Shown here: positions 17,125-26,080 of the stretch, one piece after another
Layout of the letters: the number at the start of each line of letters is the position of its first letter
Position numbering within the stretch: position 1 is the stretch's first letter
Assembly (NCBI RefSeq): GCF_011440275.1
Contig: NZ_JAAOIV010000011.1
Span: 93,332 to 157,331, forward strand
Reading direction: 5' to 3'
DNA length: 64,000 bases
DNA from: Metallococcus carri
Lineage (GTDB): Bacteria > Actinomycetota > Actinomycetes > Actinomycetales > Dermatophilaceae
The notes under the pieces: model-generated
What the model saw: the letters and a program-made list of their open reading frames with translations, nothing else
Databases searched by the model: none
Told to the model about the DNA's origin: nothing
Translations under genes and position numbers: made by a program

Positions 17125-18027
17125 GTGATCAGCACCGACCGGCTCGAAGTCCTCGGCTATCGCGCCGCCTGGTCCCTGGTGCGGCGCCTGCCCGAGCGCA
17201 CGGCATACCGCCTGTTCGACGCGGCGGCGAAGGCGACCTACCGGCGCGACGGCCGCTCCGTGCAGCGGATGCGGGAGAACTACCGGCGCATCCGGCCCGA
17301 GCTCGACGCTGCCGCGCTCGAGGACCTCGTTGCCGCCGGCGTGCGCTCCTACCTGCGCTACTGGTGCGACGCCTTCCGGCTGTCGGTGCACACCCCCGAG
17401 CAGCTTGACGAGCGGATCCGGCTGACCGGTGCCGACGCCGAGGCGCGCGCGATCGTGGCGCGTGGTGAGCCGCTCATCCTCTTCCTCGGTCACCTGGGCA
17501 ACTGGGATCTCGCGGGCGCCTGGGCGACCACACATTTCGCGCCGGTCACCACGGTCGCCGAACGCCTCGAGCCGGAGGAGGTCTTCACCGAGTTCCTCAC
17601 CTTCCGCGAATCTCTCGGTATGACGATCGTGCCCCTCACCGGGGGCGTCGACCCCTATCCGACGCTGCGCGCGGCGCTGGGGCGCGGGGCTTTCGTGCCG
17701 CTGCTGGCCGACCGCGACCTGACCAGCCACGGCGTCGAGGTGACCCTGTGCGGCCAGCAGATCAAGGCGGCCACCGGCCCAGCCCGCCTCGCGCTGGACA
17801 CCGGCGCGGCACTGTTCCCCCTCGCGATCACCTACGAGGACGTGCCCGGGCGGGCGGCGCCGCGCGTGGTGGCGCATTTCGGTGACCGCGTCGTCGTGCC
17901 GGACGGAGACCGGGCCGAGCAGGTGCGCGCGATGACCCAGGCGTGCGTGGACGGACTCGGCGAGCGGATCCGCACGCACACGCAGGACTGGCACATGATG
18001 CAGCGGATCTTCAGCGAGGACCTGTGA
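17125..18027 (+). CDS. Phosphatidylinositol mannoside acyltransferase (PatA-like, HtrB/LpxL family)
   Basis: A 300-residue membrane-associated acyltransferase, starting at GTG 17125, 4 bp after pgsA. The catalytic HX4D box is His123-Asp128 (HLGNWD), preceded by the hydrophobic stretch EPLILFLG. Later blocks are LADRDLTSHGVEV and GAALFPLAITYED. In mycobacteria the equivalent Rv2611c acylates the mannose of PIM1/PIM2. Its stop overlaps the GTG of pimA, so the three lipid genes are one translationally coupled unit. Confidence 0.9.
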   Translation: MISTDRLEVLGYRAAWSLVRRLPERTAYRLFDAAAKATYRRDGRSVQRMRENYRRIRPELDAAALEDLVAAGVRSYLRYWCDAFRLSVHTPEQLDERIRLTGADAEARAIVARGEPLILFLGHLGNWDLAGAWATTHFAPVTTVAERLEPEEVFTEFLTFRESLGMTIVPLTGGVDPYPTLRAALGRGAFVPLLADRDLTSHGVEVTLCGQQIKAATGPARLALDTGAALFPLAITYEDVPGRAAPRVVAHFGDRVVVPDGDRAEQVRAMTQACVDGLGERIRTHTQDWHMMQRIFSEDL

Positions 18028-19196
18028 GGGTCGGCATCGTCAGCCCCTACTCCTTCGACGTCCCCGGGGGAGTGCAACTGCACGTGCGCGATCTCGCCGA
18101 ATGGCTGCTCGGCCACGGCCACGAGGTCAATGTGCTGGCGCCCGCCGACGAGGACACCCCGCTCCCGGGTTATGTCACCGGCGCGGGTCGCGCGGTGCCG
18201 GTGCCCTATAACGGCTCGGTGGCGCGGTTGCTCTTCGGCCCGCTCACCGGAGCGCGGGTGGCGCGCTGGGTGGAGCACGGGCGCTTCGACCTGGTCCACG
18301 TGCACGAACCGGTGAGCCCCAGCCTGTCGATGCTCGCCATGTGGGCCGTCGAGGGTCCGCTGGTCGCGACCTTCCACACCTCCGGCACCCGTTCGCGTGC
18401 GCTGCTCGCCTCCCGGCCAGCGCTGCAACCCGGCCTGGAGAAGATCTCCGGCCGGATCGCCGTCTCCGACGAGGCCCGACGGTTCGTGCGCGAACACATC
18501 GGCGGCGACGCGGTCGTCATACCTAATGGCGTGTATGCCGACCGGTTCGCGGCTGCCGCTCCCCGTCCCGAATGGCAGGGCAACCCCGAGGCGCCGACGC
18601 TCGGCTTCCTCGGCCGGATCGAGGAGCCACGCAAGGGGCTGCCGGTGCTGCTCGACGCGATTCCCGCTCTGCTGCAACGGTTTCCGCGCCTTCGGGTGCT
18701 GGTGGCTGGCCCTGGTGACCCGCAGGTGGCGCTCGCCGGCCGGTCACCTGCGGTGCGTGAGGCGTGCGTCTTTCTCGGGCGGGTGAGCGACGAGGACAAG
18801 GCGCGTCTGTTGCGCTCGGTCGACGCCTATGTCGCGCCCAACACCGGCGGTGAGAGTTTCGGCATCATCCTGGTCGAGGCGATGAGCGCCTGCGCCCCGG
18901 TGGTCGCGAGCGACCTGCATGCCTTCCGCGCGGTGCTCGACGACGGGTGGGCCGGTGCGCTCTTCGTCAACGAGGACTCGCGTGATCTGGCGGCGGTGCT
19001 CACCGACCTGCTGCTCGCGCCAGCCGACCGGGCCGACCTGGCCCGACGCGGAGCCGAGCGCGCTCGCCGGTTCGACTGGGACAAGGTGGCCGGCGAGATC
19101 GTGAATGTCTACGAGACGGTGCTCGAGGCGAGCCCGCTGCGGGCCGGTGTGCCGGTCGACGCGCGCCCGACCCGGTGGTGGAGGGGCGGTAACTGA
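18024..19196 (+). CDS. pimA: Phosphatidylinositol alpha-mannosyltransferase
   Basis: A 390-residue GT4 (GT-B fold) glycosyltransferase that transfers mannose from GDP-mannose to phosphatidylinositol at the inner membrane face. The N terminus VRVGIVSPYSFDVPGGVQ has the Gly-rich acceptor loop. GFLGRIEEPRKGLPVLL begins the GDP-binding half, and the conserved ExFGIxxxEA-type motif is GGESFGIILVEAM. GTG 18024 (GTGA overlap with the acyltransferase stop) gives the normal length. The charged membrane-binding region (SGTRSRALLAS) is present. Confidence 0.95.
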   Translation: MRVGIVSPYSFDVPGGVQLHVRDLAEWLLGHGHEVNVLAPADEDTPLPGYVTGAGRAVPVPYNGSVARLLFGPLTGARVARWVEHGRFDLVHVHEPVSPSLSMLAMWAVEGPLVATFHTSGTRSRALLASRPALQPGLEKISGRIAVSDEARRFVREHIGGDAVVIPNGVYADRFAAAAPRPEWQGNPEAPTLGFLGRIEEPRKGLPVLLDAIPALLQRFPRLRVLVAGPGDPQVALAGRSPAVREACVFLGRVSDEDKARLLRSVDAYVAPNTGGESFGIILVEAMSACAPVVASDLHAFRAVLDDGWAGALFVNEDSRDLAAVLTDLLLAPADRADLARRGAERARRFDWDKVAGEIVNVYETVLEASPLRAGVPVDARPTRWWRGGN

Positions 19197-19774
19197 TGGG
19201 CGTGTGGACCTGGGTGTCGATCGCGGTGGCCGTGGCTGCGGTGATCGCGTGGTATCTCTCCTACACCGCGGCGCGACTGGACCGGCTGCACGCGCGGGTC
19301 GAAGGATCGGTGTCGGCCCTGGATGCCCAGCTCGTCCGGCGGGCCGAGACCGGGCTGGAGTTGGCCAACTCCGGTTTGCTCGACCCGGCGAGTTCAATGC
19401 TGCTCACCGAGGCATGTGCCGCGTCCCTGGACGAATCCGATGTCACCGAGGTGCGGTCCGAGGTGCAGCGCCACGGCGTCGACCGCCGGCGGGCGCGGAT
19501 CGAGTCCGAGCTGTCCGAGACCTTGCGCGCGGTGCTGGTGCCGGAGGTCGTGGTCGAGTTGGCGGACACCGCCCAGGGTACGGAGGTCTTGCGCCGGGTG
19601 CAGCAGACCGCTCAGCGGGTGCAGCTGGCGCACCGCTTCCACAATGACGCCGTGCACGATGTGCAGCGGGTGCGCACCAAGCCGCTCGTGCGCATCTTCC
19701 GGCTGGCCGGGCACACGCTCCTGCCGGAGGTCGTCGACTTCGACGACAACGGGCCCGATCTCACCGGCGTCTGA
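19196..19774 (+). CDS. Membrane-anchored conserved protein (N-terminal part of Rv2609c-like)
   Basis: A 192-residue protein with one N-terminal membrane helix (WVSIAVAVAAVIAWYL), followed by a helical, probably coiled, cytoplasmic region. It follows pimA with a TGATG overlap. In M. tuberculosis the corresponding gene Rv2609c encodes this region joined to a NUDIX domain; here the NUDIX part is absent and the protein ends at FDDNGPDLTGV. The function is unknown. The tight coupling to pimA suggests a role in PI-mannoside or envelope metabolism (inference). Confidence 0.65.
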   Translation: MGVWTWVSIAVAVAAVIAWYLSYTAARLDRLHARVEGSVSALDAQLVRRAETGLELANSGLLDPASSMLLTEACAASLDESDVTEVRSEVQRHGVDRRRARIESELSETLRAVLVPEVVVELADTAQGTEVLRRVQQTAQRVQLAHRFHNDAVHDVQRVRTKPLVRIFRLAGHTLLPEVVDFDDNGPDLTGV

Positions 19775-19780
19775 GGGACC

Positions 19781-20179
19781 TCAGTCCCGGGTCGTCCACC
19801 AGCCGCTGCTCAGGTTGCCCACGTCCCGCCGCGTCGGCCGCAACGGCCCGGACACCTCGACCGCCGCATAGGCGTCACCGAGGCGCAGCATGAGCGCCGA
19901 CGGGTCGGGGCCGGCATGCCCGCTCCACGAGACCGAGGCGGCGGCTACGGCCAGGGGAGCGAGATCGGCATACGGCGGGATGCGCAGTTCCATTGTCGCG
20001 ATCGTCGGCACTTCGACGTCATGGCCGCCCGCGAGCACGGTGAGCACCGGCTTGCCGTGCAGCCGCACCTCATCGAGGGCGACATTCACCGCTCGAAGCT
20101 CACCGGCGAGGCCGCCCTCGGGGGTCAACGTCCACTCGAGGGTGAGCTCGAGATCGGCGGCCGTGGCGTCGCGGGTCAC
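19781..20179 (-). CDS. Conserved hypothetical protein
   Basis: A 132-residue beta-rich protein with no recognised motif (ELTLEWTLTPEGGLAGEL; ends GNLSSGWWTTRD). GTG at 20177-20179 is chosen because it overlaps the stop of the upstream hydrolase gene (GTGA), implying coupled translation. There are no membrane segments or signal peptide. A small accessory protein of the hydrolase is possible. Confidence 0.55.
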   Translation of the reverse strand: MTRDATAADLELTLEWTLTPEGGLAGELRAVNVALDEVRLHGKPVLTVLAGGHDVEVPTIATMELRIPPYADLAPLAVAAASVSWSGHAGPDPSALMLRLGDAYAAVEVSGPLRPTRRDVGNLSSGWWTTRD

Positions 20180-20898
20180 CGCGCGCTCGCGAACTCGCGC
20201 ACCAGCTCGGCCGTGCGGCTCGGTGGCGCCCACAGGTTGCCGTGATCGCGGCCGTGGATGATTTCGCGCCGGGCGTTCGGGAACCGGTGCTCCAGTTGCT
20301 CGCTCATCGCTGACGGCACCAGCGCGTCAGTCTCGCCATGGATCAACAGCGTGGGTATGCCGATTGCGCTCGCCTTCGCGAGGGTGTCGAACTTGTCCGG
20401 GACGAGCCGGGCGGGATAGGGGCGGAAGGTGTTCTTGAACATGGCCGGCATCGAGGTGAAGGCGGACAGCAGCACCAGGCGCCCACCGAGCCCGCGGTGG
20501 GCCATCTCGGTCGCGACGGCCGAACCCAGGGACTCGCCGACGAGCACGGTGTCCTGCGGCTCGCAGCCTGCGTCGCGCAGGTGGGCGAGGCTGTCGGCGA
20601 CGCGGGCGTAGATGGCCCGCTCGCTCGGCTTCTCTGCACGCAGCACGCCGTAGCCGGGATATTCGATCGCGGCGAAACCCAGACCTCGGCGGCCGATGAT
20701 CTCCACGAGGGGGCGGACGGTCGCCAGGTCGCTGCCGTTGCCATGCAGGTAGACGACCGTGCGCTGCTCTGGCGCCGCCGGTTTGTGCAGCAGCGCGATG
20801 GTCCCGCTGGGCGCGGCGGCCTGAACGACCTCGACGCCGGGAGCGATGGAGGTCACGGGCGGCACGGGATAAATGAGTCGGCGCACGAGCGCCATCAT
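20176..20898 (-). CDS. Alpha/beta hydrolase
   Basis: A 240-residue single-domain hydrolase. VVYLHGNGSDLATV forms the oxyanion-hole region, the nucleophile elbow is VGESLGS, the acid is in LLIHGETDALVP, and the catalytic His is in GRDHGNLW. An N-terminal hydrophobic stretch (MMALVRRLIYPVPPV) may tether it to the membrane, as in BEM46/FrsA-like relatives. The upstream frame is open further but not protein-like, so ATG 20898 is preferred. Substrate unknown. Confidence 0.8.
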   Translation of the reverse strand: MMALVRRLIYPVPPVTSIAPGVEVVQAAAPSGTIALLHKPAAPEQRTVVYLHGNGSDLATVRPLVEIIGRRGLGFAAIEYPGYGVLRAEKPSERAIYARVADSLAHLRDAGCEPQDTVLVGESLGSAVATEMAHRGLGGRLVLLSAFTSMPAMFKNTFRPYPARLVPDKFDTLAKASAIGIPTLLIHGETDALVPSAMSEQLEHRFPNARREIIHGRDHGNLWAPPSRTAELVREFASAR

Positions 20899-21037
20899 CG
20901 CAAGTGCTGCGCCGTCGCTGGCGACAACCTGCCGTGGCAGGAAGAAGTCACACGCTAGATGGTGGCACCTAGTGGCCTGATGGGCGGCATACGGTGGGGT
21001 TCTTCGCCGTTCGCACGCAGCAAGGAGCTCGATCCTC

Positions 21038-21940
21038 GTGACCCTCACCGACAACGACAACCGCACCGGCACTGCCCGCGTCAAGCGCGGCATGGCCGAG
21101 ATGTTGAAGGGCGGCGTCATCATGGACGTCGTCACGGCCGAGCAGGCCAAGATCGCCGAGGACGCCGGCGCGGTCGCGGTGATGGCGCTGGAGCGGGTGC
21201 CGGCCGACATCCGCGCGCAGGGCGGTGTGTCGCGGATGAGCGACCCGGACATGATCGAGGGCATCATCTCGGCGGTCTCGATTCCGGTGATGGCCAAGGC
21301 GCGCATCGGCCACTTCGTCGAGGCGCAGGTGTTGCAGAGCCTCGGCGTCGATTACATCGACGAGTCGGAGGTGCTGACGCCGGCCGACTACGCCAACCAC
21401 ATCGACAAGTGGGAGTTCACCGTCCCCTTCGTGTGCGGCGCGACCAACCTCGGCGAGGCGCTGCGCCGGATCACCGAGGGCGCGGCGATGATCCGCTCCA
21501 AGGGCGAGGCCGGCACCGGTGATGTCTCCAATGCCACCACGCACATGCGCTCGATCCGCCAGGAGATCCGGCGGCTGCAGTCGCTGCCCGAGGACGAGCT
21601 GTATGTCGCGGCCAAGGAGCTGCAGGCGCCCTACGAGCTGGTCAAGGAGGTCGCCGAGCTCGGCAAGCTGCCGGTGGTGCTGTTCACCGCCGGCGGCATT
21701 GCGACCCCGGCCGACGCGGCGATGATGATGCAGCTCGGCGCCGAGGGCGTCTTCGTCGGCTCGGGCATCTTCAAGTCCGGCAACCCGGCCCAGCGCGCCG
21801 AGGCGATCGTCAAGGCGACGACGTTCTACGACGACCCCGACGTGATTGCCAAGGTGTCGCGCGGCCTCGGCGAAGCGATGGTCGGCATCAACGTCGATGA
21901 GCCCGCGCGTTCGATCCAGTTCGCCGAGCGCGGCTGGTAG
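21038..21940 (+). CDS. pdxS: Pyridoxal 5'-phosphate synthase lyase subunit
   Basis: A 300-residue (beta/alpha)8 barrel that makes PLP from ribose 5-phosphate, glyceraldehyde 3-phosphate and ammonia delivered by Pdx[30 protein letters not shown] (catalytic Lys), [11 protein letters not shown] and the phosphate-binding [14 protein letters not shown] and [13 protein letters not shown] are all intact. GTG 21038 has AAGGAG upstream. Its glutaminase partner pdxT is 3.6 kb downstream instead of adjacent, separated by a toxin-antitoxin pair and four other genes. Confidence 0.98.
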   Translation: MTLTDNDNRTGTARVKRGMAEMLKGGVIMDVVTAEQAKIAEDAGAVAVMALERVPADIRAQGGVSRMSDPDMIEGIISAVSIPVMAKARIGHFVEAQVLQSLGVDYIDESEVLTPADYANHIDKWEFTVPFVCGATNLGEALRRITEGAAMIRSKGEAGTGDVSNATTHMRSIRQEIRRLQSLPEDELYVAAKELQAPYELVKEVAELGKLPVVLFTAGGIATPADAAMMMQLGAEGVFVGSGIFKSGNPAQRAEAIVKATTFYDDPDVIAKVSRGLGEAMVGINVDEPARSIQFAERGW

Positions 21941-21988
21941 CCGCCGGCGCCGCCGCCCACCATCGGGGTGAATCTGTGGTGGAAAAGT

Positions 21989-21994
21989 TATACC
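21989..21994 (+). promoter_or_regulatory. Minus-10 box of the toxin-antitoxin pair
   Basis: TATACC ends 9 nt before ATG 22004, within the AT-richest patch of the region. A leaderless or nearly leaderless message is likely, since no Shine-Dalgarno site precedes the antitoxin. Confidence 0.45.
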
Positions 21995-22003
21995 CTGGCT
22001 GTC

Positions 22004-22252
22004 ATGAAGACTGCGATCAGCCTCCCGGACGATGCCGCTGAACGCTTCGATGACGTAGCGCGTAGGCACAACATGACGCGATCGGAGTTCTATCGGCAGG
22101 CAGCCGAGCGCTACGCGGACACGCTGAGCGGTGGGGACCTGACAGCGCAGATCGACGAAGCGATCGATGCTGTCGGGCAACCAGGCGAGGAGTCGGCAGA
22201 GTTGCGCAGCGCGGCGAATGCGAGGCTTGTCGAGGCCTCGGACGAATGGTGA
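22004..22252 (+). CDS. Ribbon-helix-helix antitoxin (MazE-like)
   Basis: An 82-residue protein whose first 45 residues (MKTAISLPDDAAERFDDVAR, then RHNMTRSEFYRQAAERY) are a typical RHH/CopG-type DNA-binding fold. The C-terminal acidic tail is the expected toxin-neutralising segment. The toxin gene overlaps its end. By family precedent the pair autoregulates its own promoter. ATG 22004 is preferred over upstream starts because of the minus-10 box. Confidence 0.85.
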   Translation: MKTAISLPDDAAERFDDVARRHNMTRSEFYRQAAERYADTLSGGDLTAQIDEAIDAVGQPGEESAELRSAANARLVEASDEW

Positions 22253-22590
22253 TCCGGCGGGGCCAGATCTGCTGGGTCGACTTCGGCGAACCCAAGGGCA
22301 GTGCGCCCGCGAAGCGACGACCGGCGGTGATCGTGCAGTCCGATCGCTACAACGCCTCGCGAATCTCTACCGTGGTCGTTCTGCCGATCACGTCTAACAC
22401 CGCCCTCGCCCGGCATCCGGGCAACGTGTTCCTGCCGGCACTGGCCACGGGATTGCCGAAGGACTCGGTCGTCAACGTTTCCCAGCCGATGACGGTGGAT
22501 CGTTCCGGTCTTGACGATGGCGAAAGTCAGCTTCCTCGTCATTTGATGGAGGCGATCGATGCTGGGCTTCGCAAAGTCATCGACCTGTGA
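22246..22590 (+). CDS. Type II toxin, MazF/PemK family endoribonuclease
   Basis: A 114-residue toxin. RRGQICWVDFGEPKGSAPAK and KRRPAVIVQSDRYN carry the conserved MazF beta-strand core with the RPAVIVQ motif, then TVVVLPITSNT and VNVSQPMTVDR. MazF toxins cut mRNA (sometimes tRNA or rRNA) at short sequences. ATG 22246 overlaps the antitoxin end by 7 nt; GTG 22249 is an alternative start. The pair interrupts the pdxS-pdxT linkage. Confidence 0.92.
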   Translation: MVIRRGQICWVDFGEPKGSAPAKRRPAVIVQSDRYNASRISTVVVLPITSNTALARHPGNVFLPALATGLPKDSVVNVSQPMTVDRSGLDDGESQLPRHLMEAIDAGLRKVIDL

Positions 22591-22595
22591 GCAAC

Positions 22596-23045
22596 TCAGG
22601 GTCGGGTGAAGCCGATCTGTTCGTCGGGGACGGTCACGTCGACCCGCGCGCCATACGCCAGATCCTTGATGCGGGGGAGTAGCAGTTCGAGCACGGTGAG
22701 CGCCTGGTGGTGGGCCGGCTTGGTCTCCGGGTGCGGCCGATAGACGAGCCCGTCGTATGCCGTCCCCTGGTGCGTCAGGGTGCAGTCGAAGAACGAAAAC
22801 GTCTCTGCCGCAATGAGATTCGTCCACATCACATCGGCAAGCGTGAGGCGAGGGGAACGCCATACGGGCAGCAGGGGAGCGACGTCGACATTGACCGTGC
22901 CCGGCCAGTAGCGCGACAGGTCGAGTCCGCGGGCCGCGAAGTGTGGCGTCTGCAGCGCTATCGCACCTGCGGGGTATGGCGAGTGGTCGCCTTGCCCGGA
23001 CGCGACGCCGTGGCCGGCGACGACGATGCCGCTGGCGGTGCTCAC
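22596..23045 (-). CDS. Conserved protein with riboflavin-kinase-like YPGT-N motif
   Basis: A 149-residue protein of unknown role. GHGVASGQGDHSPYPAGAI, PHFAARGLDLSRYWPGTVNV and the closing DVTVPDEQIGFTRP resemble the cradle-loop barrel of CTP-dependent (archaeal-type) riboflavin kinases, whose hallmark is a G-x-G start and PGTLNV strand. This is only a motif-level resemblance. GTG 23045 overlaps the stop of the upstream GNAT gene (GTGA), so the two are co-expressed. Confidence 0.6.
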   Translation of the reverse strand: MSTASGIVVAGHGVASGQGDHSPYPAGAIALQTPHFAARGLDLSRYWPGTVNVDVAPLLPVWRSPRLTLADVMWTNLIAAETFSFFDCTLTHQGTAYDGLVYRPHPETKPAHHQALTVLELLLPRIKDLAYGARVDVTVPDEQIGFTRP

Positions 23046-23554
23046 CGGTCGAGCACCATCAGGTGGACGTCGGGCTCGTCGTCGGGCAACCAGTCAGGTC
23101 GCCCGGTGCCGACGAGCCGCCACCCGCGATGGGCGTAGACGGCCGCGGCGGCGCTGTGCGACTGGACCACATCGAGCACCGGCGTGCGCCCCTGGGCGAG
23201 CAGGTAATCCTCGGCGGTGTCGAGCAGGGCACGTCCGATGCCCATGCCCTGGTAGTCGATGCCGGCGAAAAGCACTGAGACACAACCGAGTTCGTCGACC
23301 GGGCGCCCGACGGCAGAGGACCAGGTGCGGCTGAAGTCGTCGTCGACGACCGTGGTGACGGCGACGTGGCCGGCGACGTCACCGTCGACCTCGGCCACCC
23401 AGGCGCGCTCCTCGGTGTCGCGGCGCAAGAACTCGACGGCTGGGAAGGGCAGCGGCCAGCGAAACGGATATCGACTGGTGGGCTGCTGTCCGGCGAGGAG
23501 CGCTTCGAGGACGGGCAGGTCGGCGTCGACTCGCTCACGAACGGTGATCGTCAC
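23042..23554 (-). CDS. GNAT family N-acetyltransferase
   Basis: A 170-residue acetyltransferase. AWVAEVDGDVAGHVAV, SVLFAGIDYQGMGIGRALLD (acetyl-CoA loop Q-x-x-G-x-G) and VVQSHSAAAAVYAHRGWRLV are the expected GNAT blocks. Translationally coupled to the riboflavin-kinase-like gene. Substrate unknown. Confidence 0.85.
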   Translation of the reverse strand: MTITVRERVDADLPVLEALLAGQQPTSRYPFRWPLPFPAVEFLRRDTEERAWVAEVDGDVAGHVAVTTVVDDDFSRTWSSAVGRPVDELGCVSVLFAGIDYQGMGIGRALLDTAEDYLLAQGRTPVLDVVQSHSAAAAVYAHRGWRLVGTGRPDWLPDDEPDVHLMVLDR

Positions 23555-23563
23555 CCGTGAATC

Positions 23564-24487
23564 CTAGGCGGGCCCCTGGGACGGCGACCCGAGCGCGGCC
23601 GGCATCGACCGGCTCGCCCGTGAGCGACGCAGCCGAGTGGTCGAAGCGAAGAGCACGCCGGCGACCACGACGACCGCTCCGACCAGCTCGACCACCGACG
23701 GCCGCTCGTCCAGCACTACCCACGCGGTGCTCAGTCCGACGACGGGCACGAGCATCGAGTAGGGCGCCACCGTGCTTGCTGGGTGGCGGGCCATCAACCA
23801 GGTCCACAACCCGCTCCCAAGCACCGTGCCGATGAGGCAGGTGTAGGCGAGGCCGGCGAGTGCCCACGGGGCGGACGCCGCGGTGCGCAAGGCGGTCAGG
23901 TCGCGTTGCGGCCCCTCGACGATCAGCGACAGCGCGAGCATCGGCAGGGGCGGCACCACGCTCATCCACATCGTGAGGTGCAACGGGTTCGGGGGTGCGG
24001 CAAGCCGGGACGCGAGGTTGCCCAGGGCCCACCCCAGCCCGCCGAGCACGGTGAGCACGAAGGGCCACCAGGTCGCACCGCCCGCACGCGCCGATCCGAC
24101 GATCGCCAGGCCCGCGACCGCGACGGCGACACCGAGTGCCTTGCGCCGGTTGGTGGGTTCGTGCAGCAACACCGCACCGAGGATCACCGTGAACGGCGCG
24201 GAGCACTGCAGCACGAGCGAGGCGAGACCGGTCGGCATACCGGCTGACATGCCCCAGTAGAGGAAGGTGAACTGCAGGATGCCGAAGCCGATGCCGTAGC
24301 CCATCAGGTAGCGGACCGGCACCTTGGGGCGCGGGACGAACAGGATCGTCGGCACCGCGAGCAGGGTCCACCGCATCGCCGAGCACAGGAAGGGCGGGAA
24401 CTGCTCCAGCGATGCGTGGATCGCCAGGAAGTTCACGCCCCAGCAGGCAGCGACGAGGATTGCGAGCAGTCGATGGCGGACAGGCAT
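23564..24487 (-). CDS. EamA/DMT family transporter
   Basis: A 307-residue inner-membrane protein with about ten transmembrane helices in two EamA repeats (ACWGVNFLAIHASLEQFPP, and the second half beginning GGLGWALGNLASRL). Members such as YdeD/EamA export amino acids or metabolites. The divergent LysR regulator 72 bp away probably controls it. ATG 24487 gives the usual length. Confidence 0.88.
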   Translation of the reverse strand: MPVRHRLLAILVAACWGVNFLAIHASLEQFPPFLCSAMRWTLLAVPTILFVPRPKVPVRYLMGYGIGFGILQFTFLYWGMSAGMPTGLASLVLQCSAPFTVILGAVLLHEPTNRRKALGVAVAVAGLAIVGSARAGGATWWPFVLTVLGGLGWALGNLASRLAAPPNPLHLTMWMSVVPPLPMLALSLIVEGPQRDLTALRTAASAPWALAGLAYTCLIGTVLGSGLWTWLMARHPASTVAPYSMLVPVVGLSTAWVVLDERPSVVELVGAVVVVAGVLFASTTRLRRSRASRSMPAALGSPSQGPA

Positions 24488-24546
24488 GGTCTCAGCGTCG
24501 CGTCCACAACTGTGAAGGACCAGCACCCATATCTGAACACACCGAT

Positions 24547-24552
24547 TAGGCT
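24547..24552 (+). promoter_or_regulatory. Minus-10 box, leaderless start of LysR gene
   Basis: TAGGCT ends 6 nt before ATG 24559. The 71-bp divergent gap should also contain the LysR operator; no certain T-N11-A palindrome was fixed by eye. Confidence 0.5.
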
Positions 24553-24558
24553 TCCTAC

Positions 24559-25461
24559 ATGGACCCGCGGCATCTGACCTTGCTGCGCGAGCTCGCCGAA
24601 CGAGGCAGCGTGCGCGCGGTGGCCGCGGCGACCCACCGCACACCGTCAGCGGTCTCGCAACAGTTGCGGACCGCTGAGCGCGAATTGCGTTGCCGTCTGG
24701 TCGAACCCGATGGCCGCGGGGTGCGGCTGACCGACGCCGGGCGGCTGCTCGCAGCCGAAGCGGACGGGGTCGAGACCGCGATCGCGCGTGCCGAGACGCG
24801 GCTGGCCGAGTTCCGCGGCCGGCCGGAGGGGCGGGTCAGTATCGCCGTGCTGCCGAGTGCGGGGGAGTTGCTGATCCCGGGGCTGCTGCGGGCGCTGCGA
24901 GACGAGCCGATCGAGATCTCCCTCACCGACGACGATGTCGCGGAGGTGGGTTATACGACGCTTGCCCGCGATCACGACATCGTGATCGGCCACAGCCTGG
25001 TCAGCGGCCGCCCGGAGGGCGCCGAGGGGATGGTCTGCACGGTGCTGGCCCGCGAGCCAATCGACCTCGCGGTGGCCGCCGGCCACCCGCTCGCGACCCG
25101 ACGCTGGGTGCGGCCGCGCGATCTGGTCGCCGTCGGCTGGATCGCCGTGCCCGAGGGCTATCCGTTCCGTTCGGTGCTGCACGAGGTGGAAGAGGTGACC
25201 GGCGCGCCGGCGGAGATCCGGCATGTCGTGCGCGACAACCGCCTGGTGGAGGCGTTGGTGATCGCTGGCGAAGGCGTCGGTCTGTTGCCGCGCTTCACCA
25301 CCCGCCCGCGCGAGGGTTTGGTGACGCTGCCGATCCGGGGCGCCCAGGCGCAGCGCTGGGTGGTGGCCATCTCCCGCCCGGCTCGCGCGGAACGCCTTGT
25401 CGTGCAACGGGTTGTCCGCGAACTGCGCCGTGCCGCTCGGTCGGCTCTGGCCGCGCCGTAG
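24559..25461 (+). CDS. LysR family transcriptional regulator
   Basis: A 300-residue regulator. The N-terminal winged HTH is residues 1-65 ([20 protein letters not shown], then [20 protein letters not shown]), followed by the periplasmic-binding-fold effector domain from about residue 90. The divergent EamA exporter is the likely target. The effector could be the exported amino acid (inference from ArgP/CysB-like arrangements). Confidence 0.92.
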   Translation: MDPRHLTLLRELAERGSVRAVAAATHRTPSAVSQQLRTAERELRCRLVEPDGRGVRLTDAGRLLAAEADGVETAIARAETRLAEFRGRPEGRVSIAVLPSAGELLIPGLLRALRDEPIEISLTDDDVAEVGYTTLARDHDIVIGHSLVSGRPEGAEGMVCTVLAREPIDLAVAAGHPLATRRWVRPRDLVAVGWIAVPEGYPFRSVLHEVEEVTGAPAEIRHVVRDNRLVEALVIAGEGVGLLPRFTTRPREGLVTLPIRGAQAQRWVVAISRPARAERLVVQRVVRELRRAARSALAAP

Positions 25462-25504
25462 GCTTGCTGATTGTGAGATCGACCCTGTCCCGAAATGGCG
25501 CGCG

Positions 25505-26080
25505 ATGACGGCCCGTATCGGCGTCCTGGCGGTGCAGGGGGACGTGCGTGAGCACCTCGCCGCGCTACGCGAGGCAGGGGCCGATGCTGCGCCGGTGCGC
25601 CGCCCACAGGAGCTCGCGCAGGTGGACGCCATCGTGTTGCCCGGCGGCGAGTCGACCACCATGGACCGCCTGCTGCGCACCTTCGAGCTGATGGAGCCGC
25701 TGCGCGCGCGGATCGCGGACGGTATGCCGGCATACGGCTCGTGCGCGGGCATGATCCTGCTGGCCGACGAGATTCTCGACGGCCACCCGCAGCAGCAAAC
25801 GGTGGGCGGCATGCGAATCACGGTGCGCCGCAACGCTTTTGGCCGTCAGGTGGACTCCTACGAGACCGACCTGGAGATGACCGATGTCGGCACGGTGCGC
25901 GCGGTGTTCATCCGGGCGCCGTGGGTGGAGCGCACCGGCGACGGCGTCGAGGTGCTCGCGCAGGCGAGCGGTCACCCCGTCGCGGTGCGACAGGGCAACC
26001 TGCTCGCCACGTCCTTCCACCCCGAGGTCACCGGCGACCACCGGGTGCACGCGATGTTCGTGCGGATGCTCAGCCGGTGA
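25505..26080 (+). CDS. pdxT: Pyridoxal 5'-phosphate synthase glutaminase subunit
   Basis: A 191-residue class I glutamine amidotransferase that hydrolyses glutamine and passes ammonia to Pdx[27 protein letters not shown], the nucleophile Cys in [11 protein letters not shown], and the His-Glu pair in SFHPEVTGD are intact. It is not adjacent to pdxS (21038), although the pair works as a 12+12 complex. Its last 11 bp overlap the end of the convergent 48-residue transporter subunit gene. Confidence 0.97.
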   Translation: MTARIGVLAVQGDVREHLAALREAGADAAPVRRPQELAQVDAIVLPGGESTTMDRLLRTFELMEPLRARIADGMPAYGSCAGMILLADEILDGHPQQQTVGGMRITVRRNAFGRQVDSYETDLEMTDVGTVRAVFIRAPWVERTGDGVEVLAQASGHPVAVRQGNLLATSFHPEVTGDHRVHAMFVRMLSR

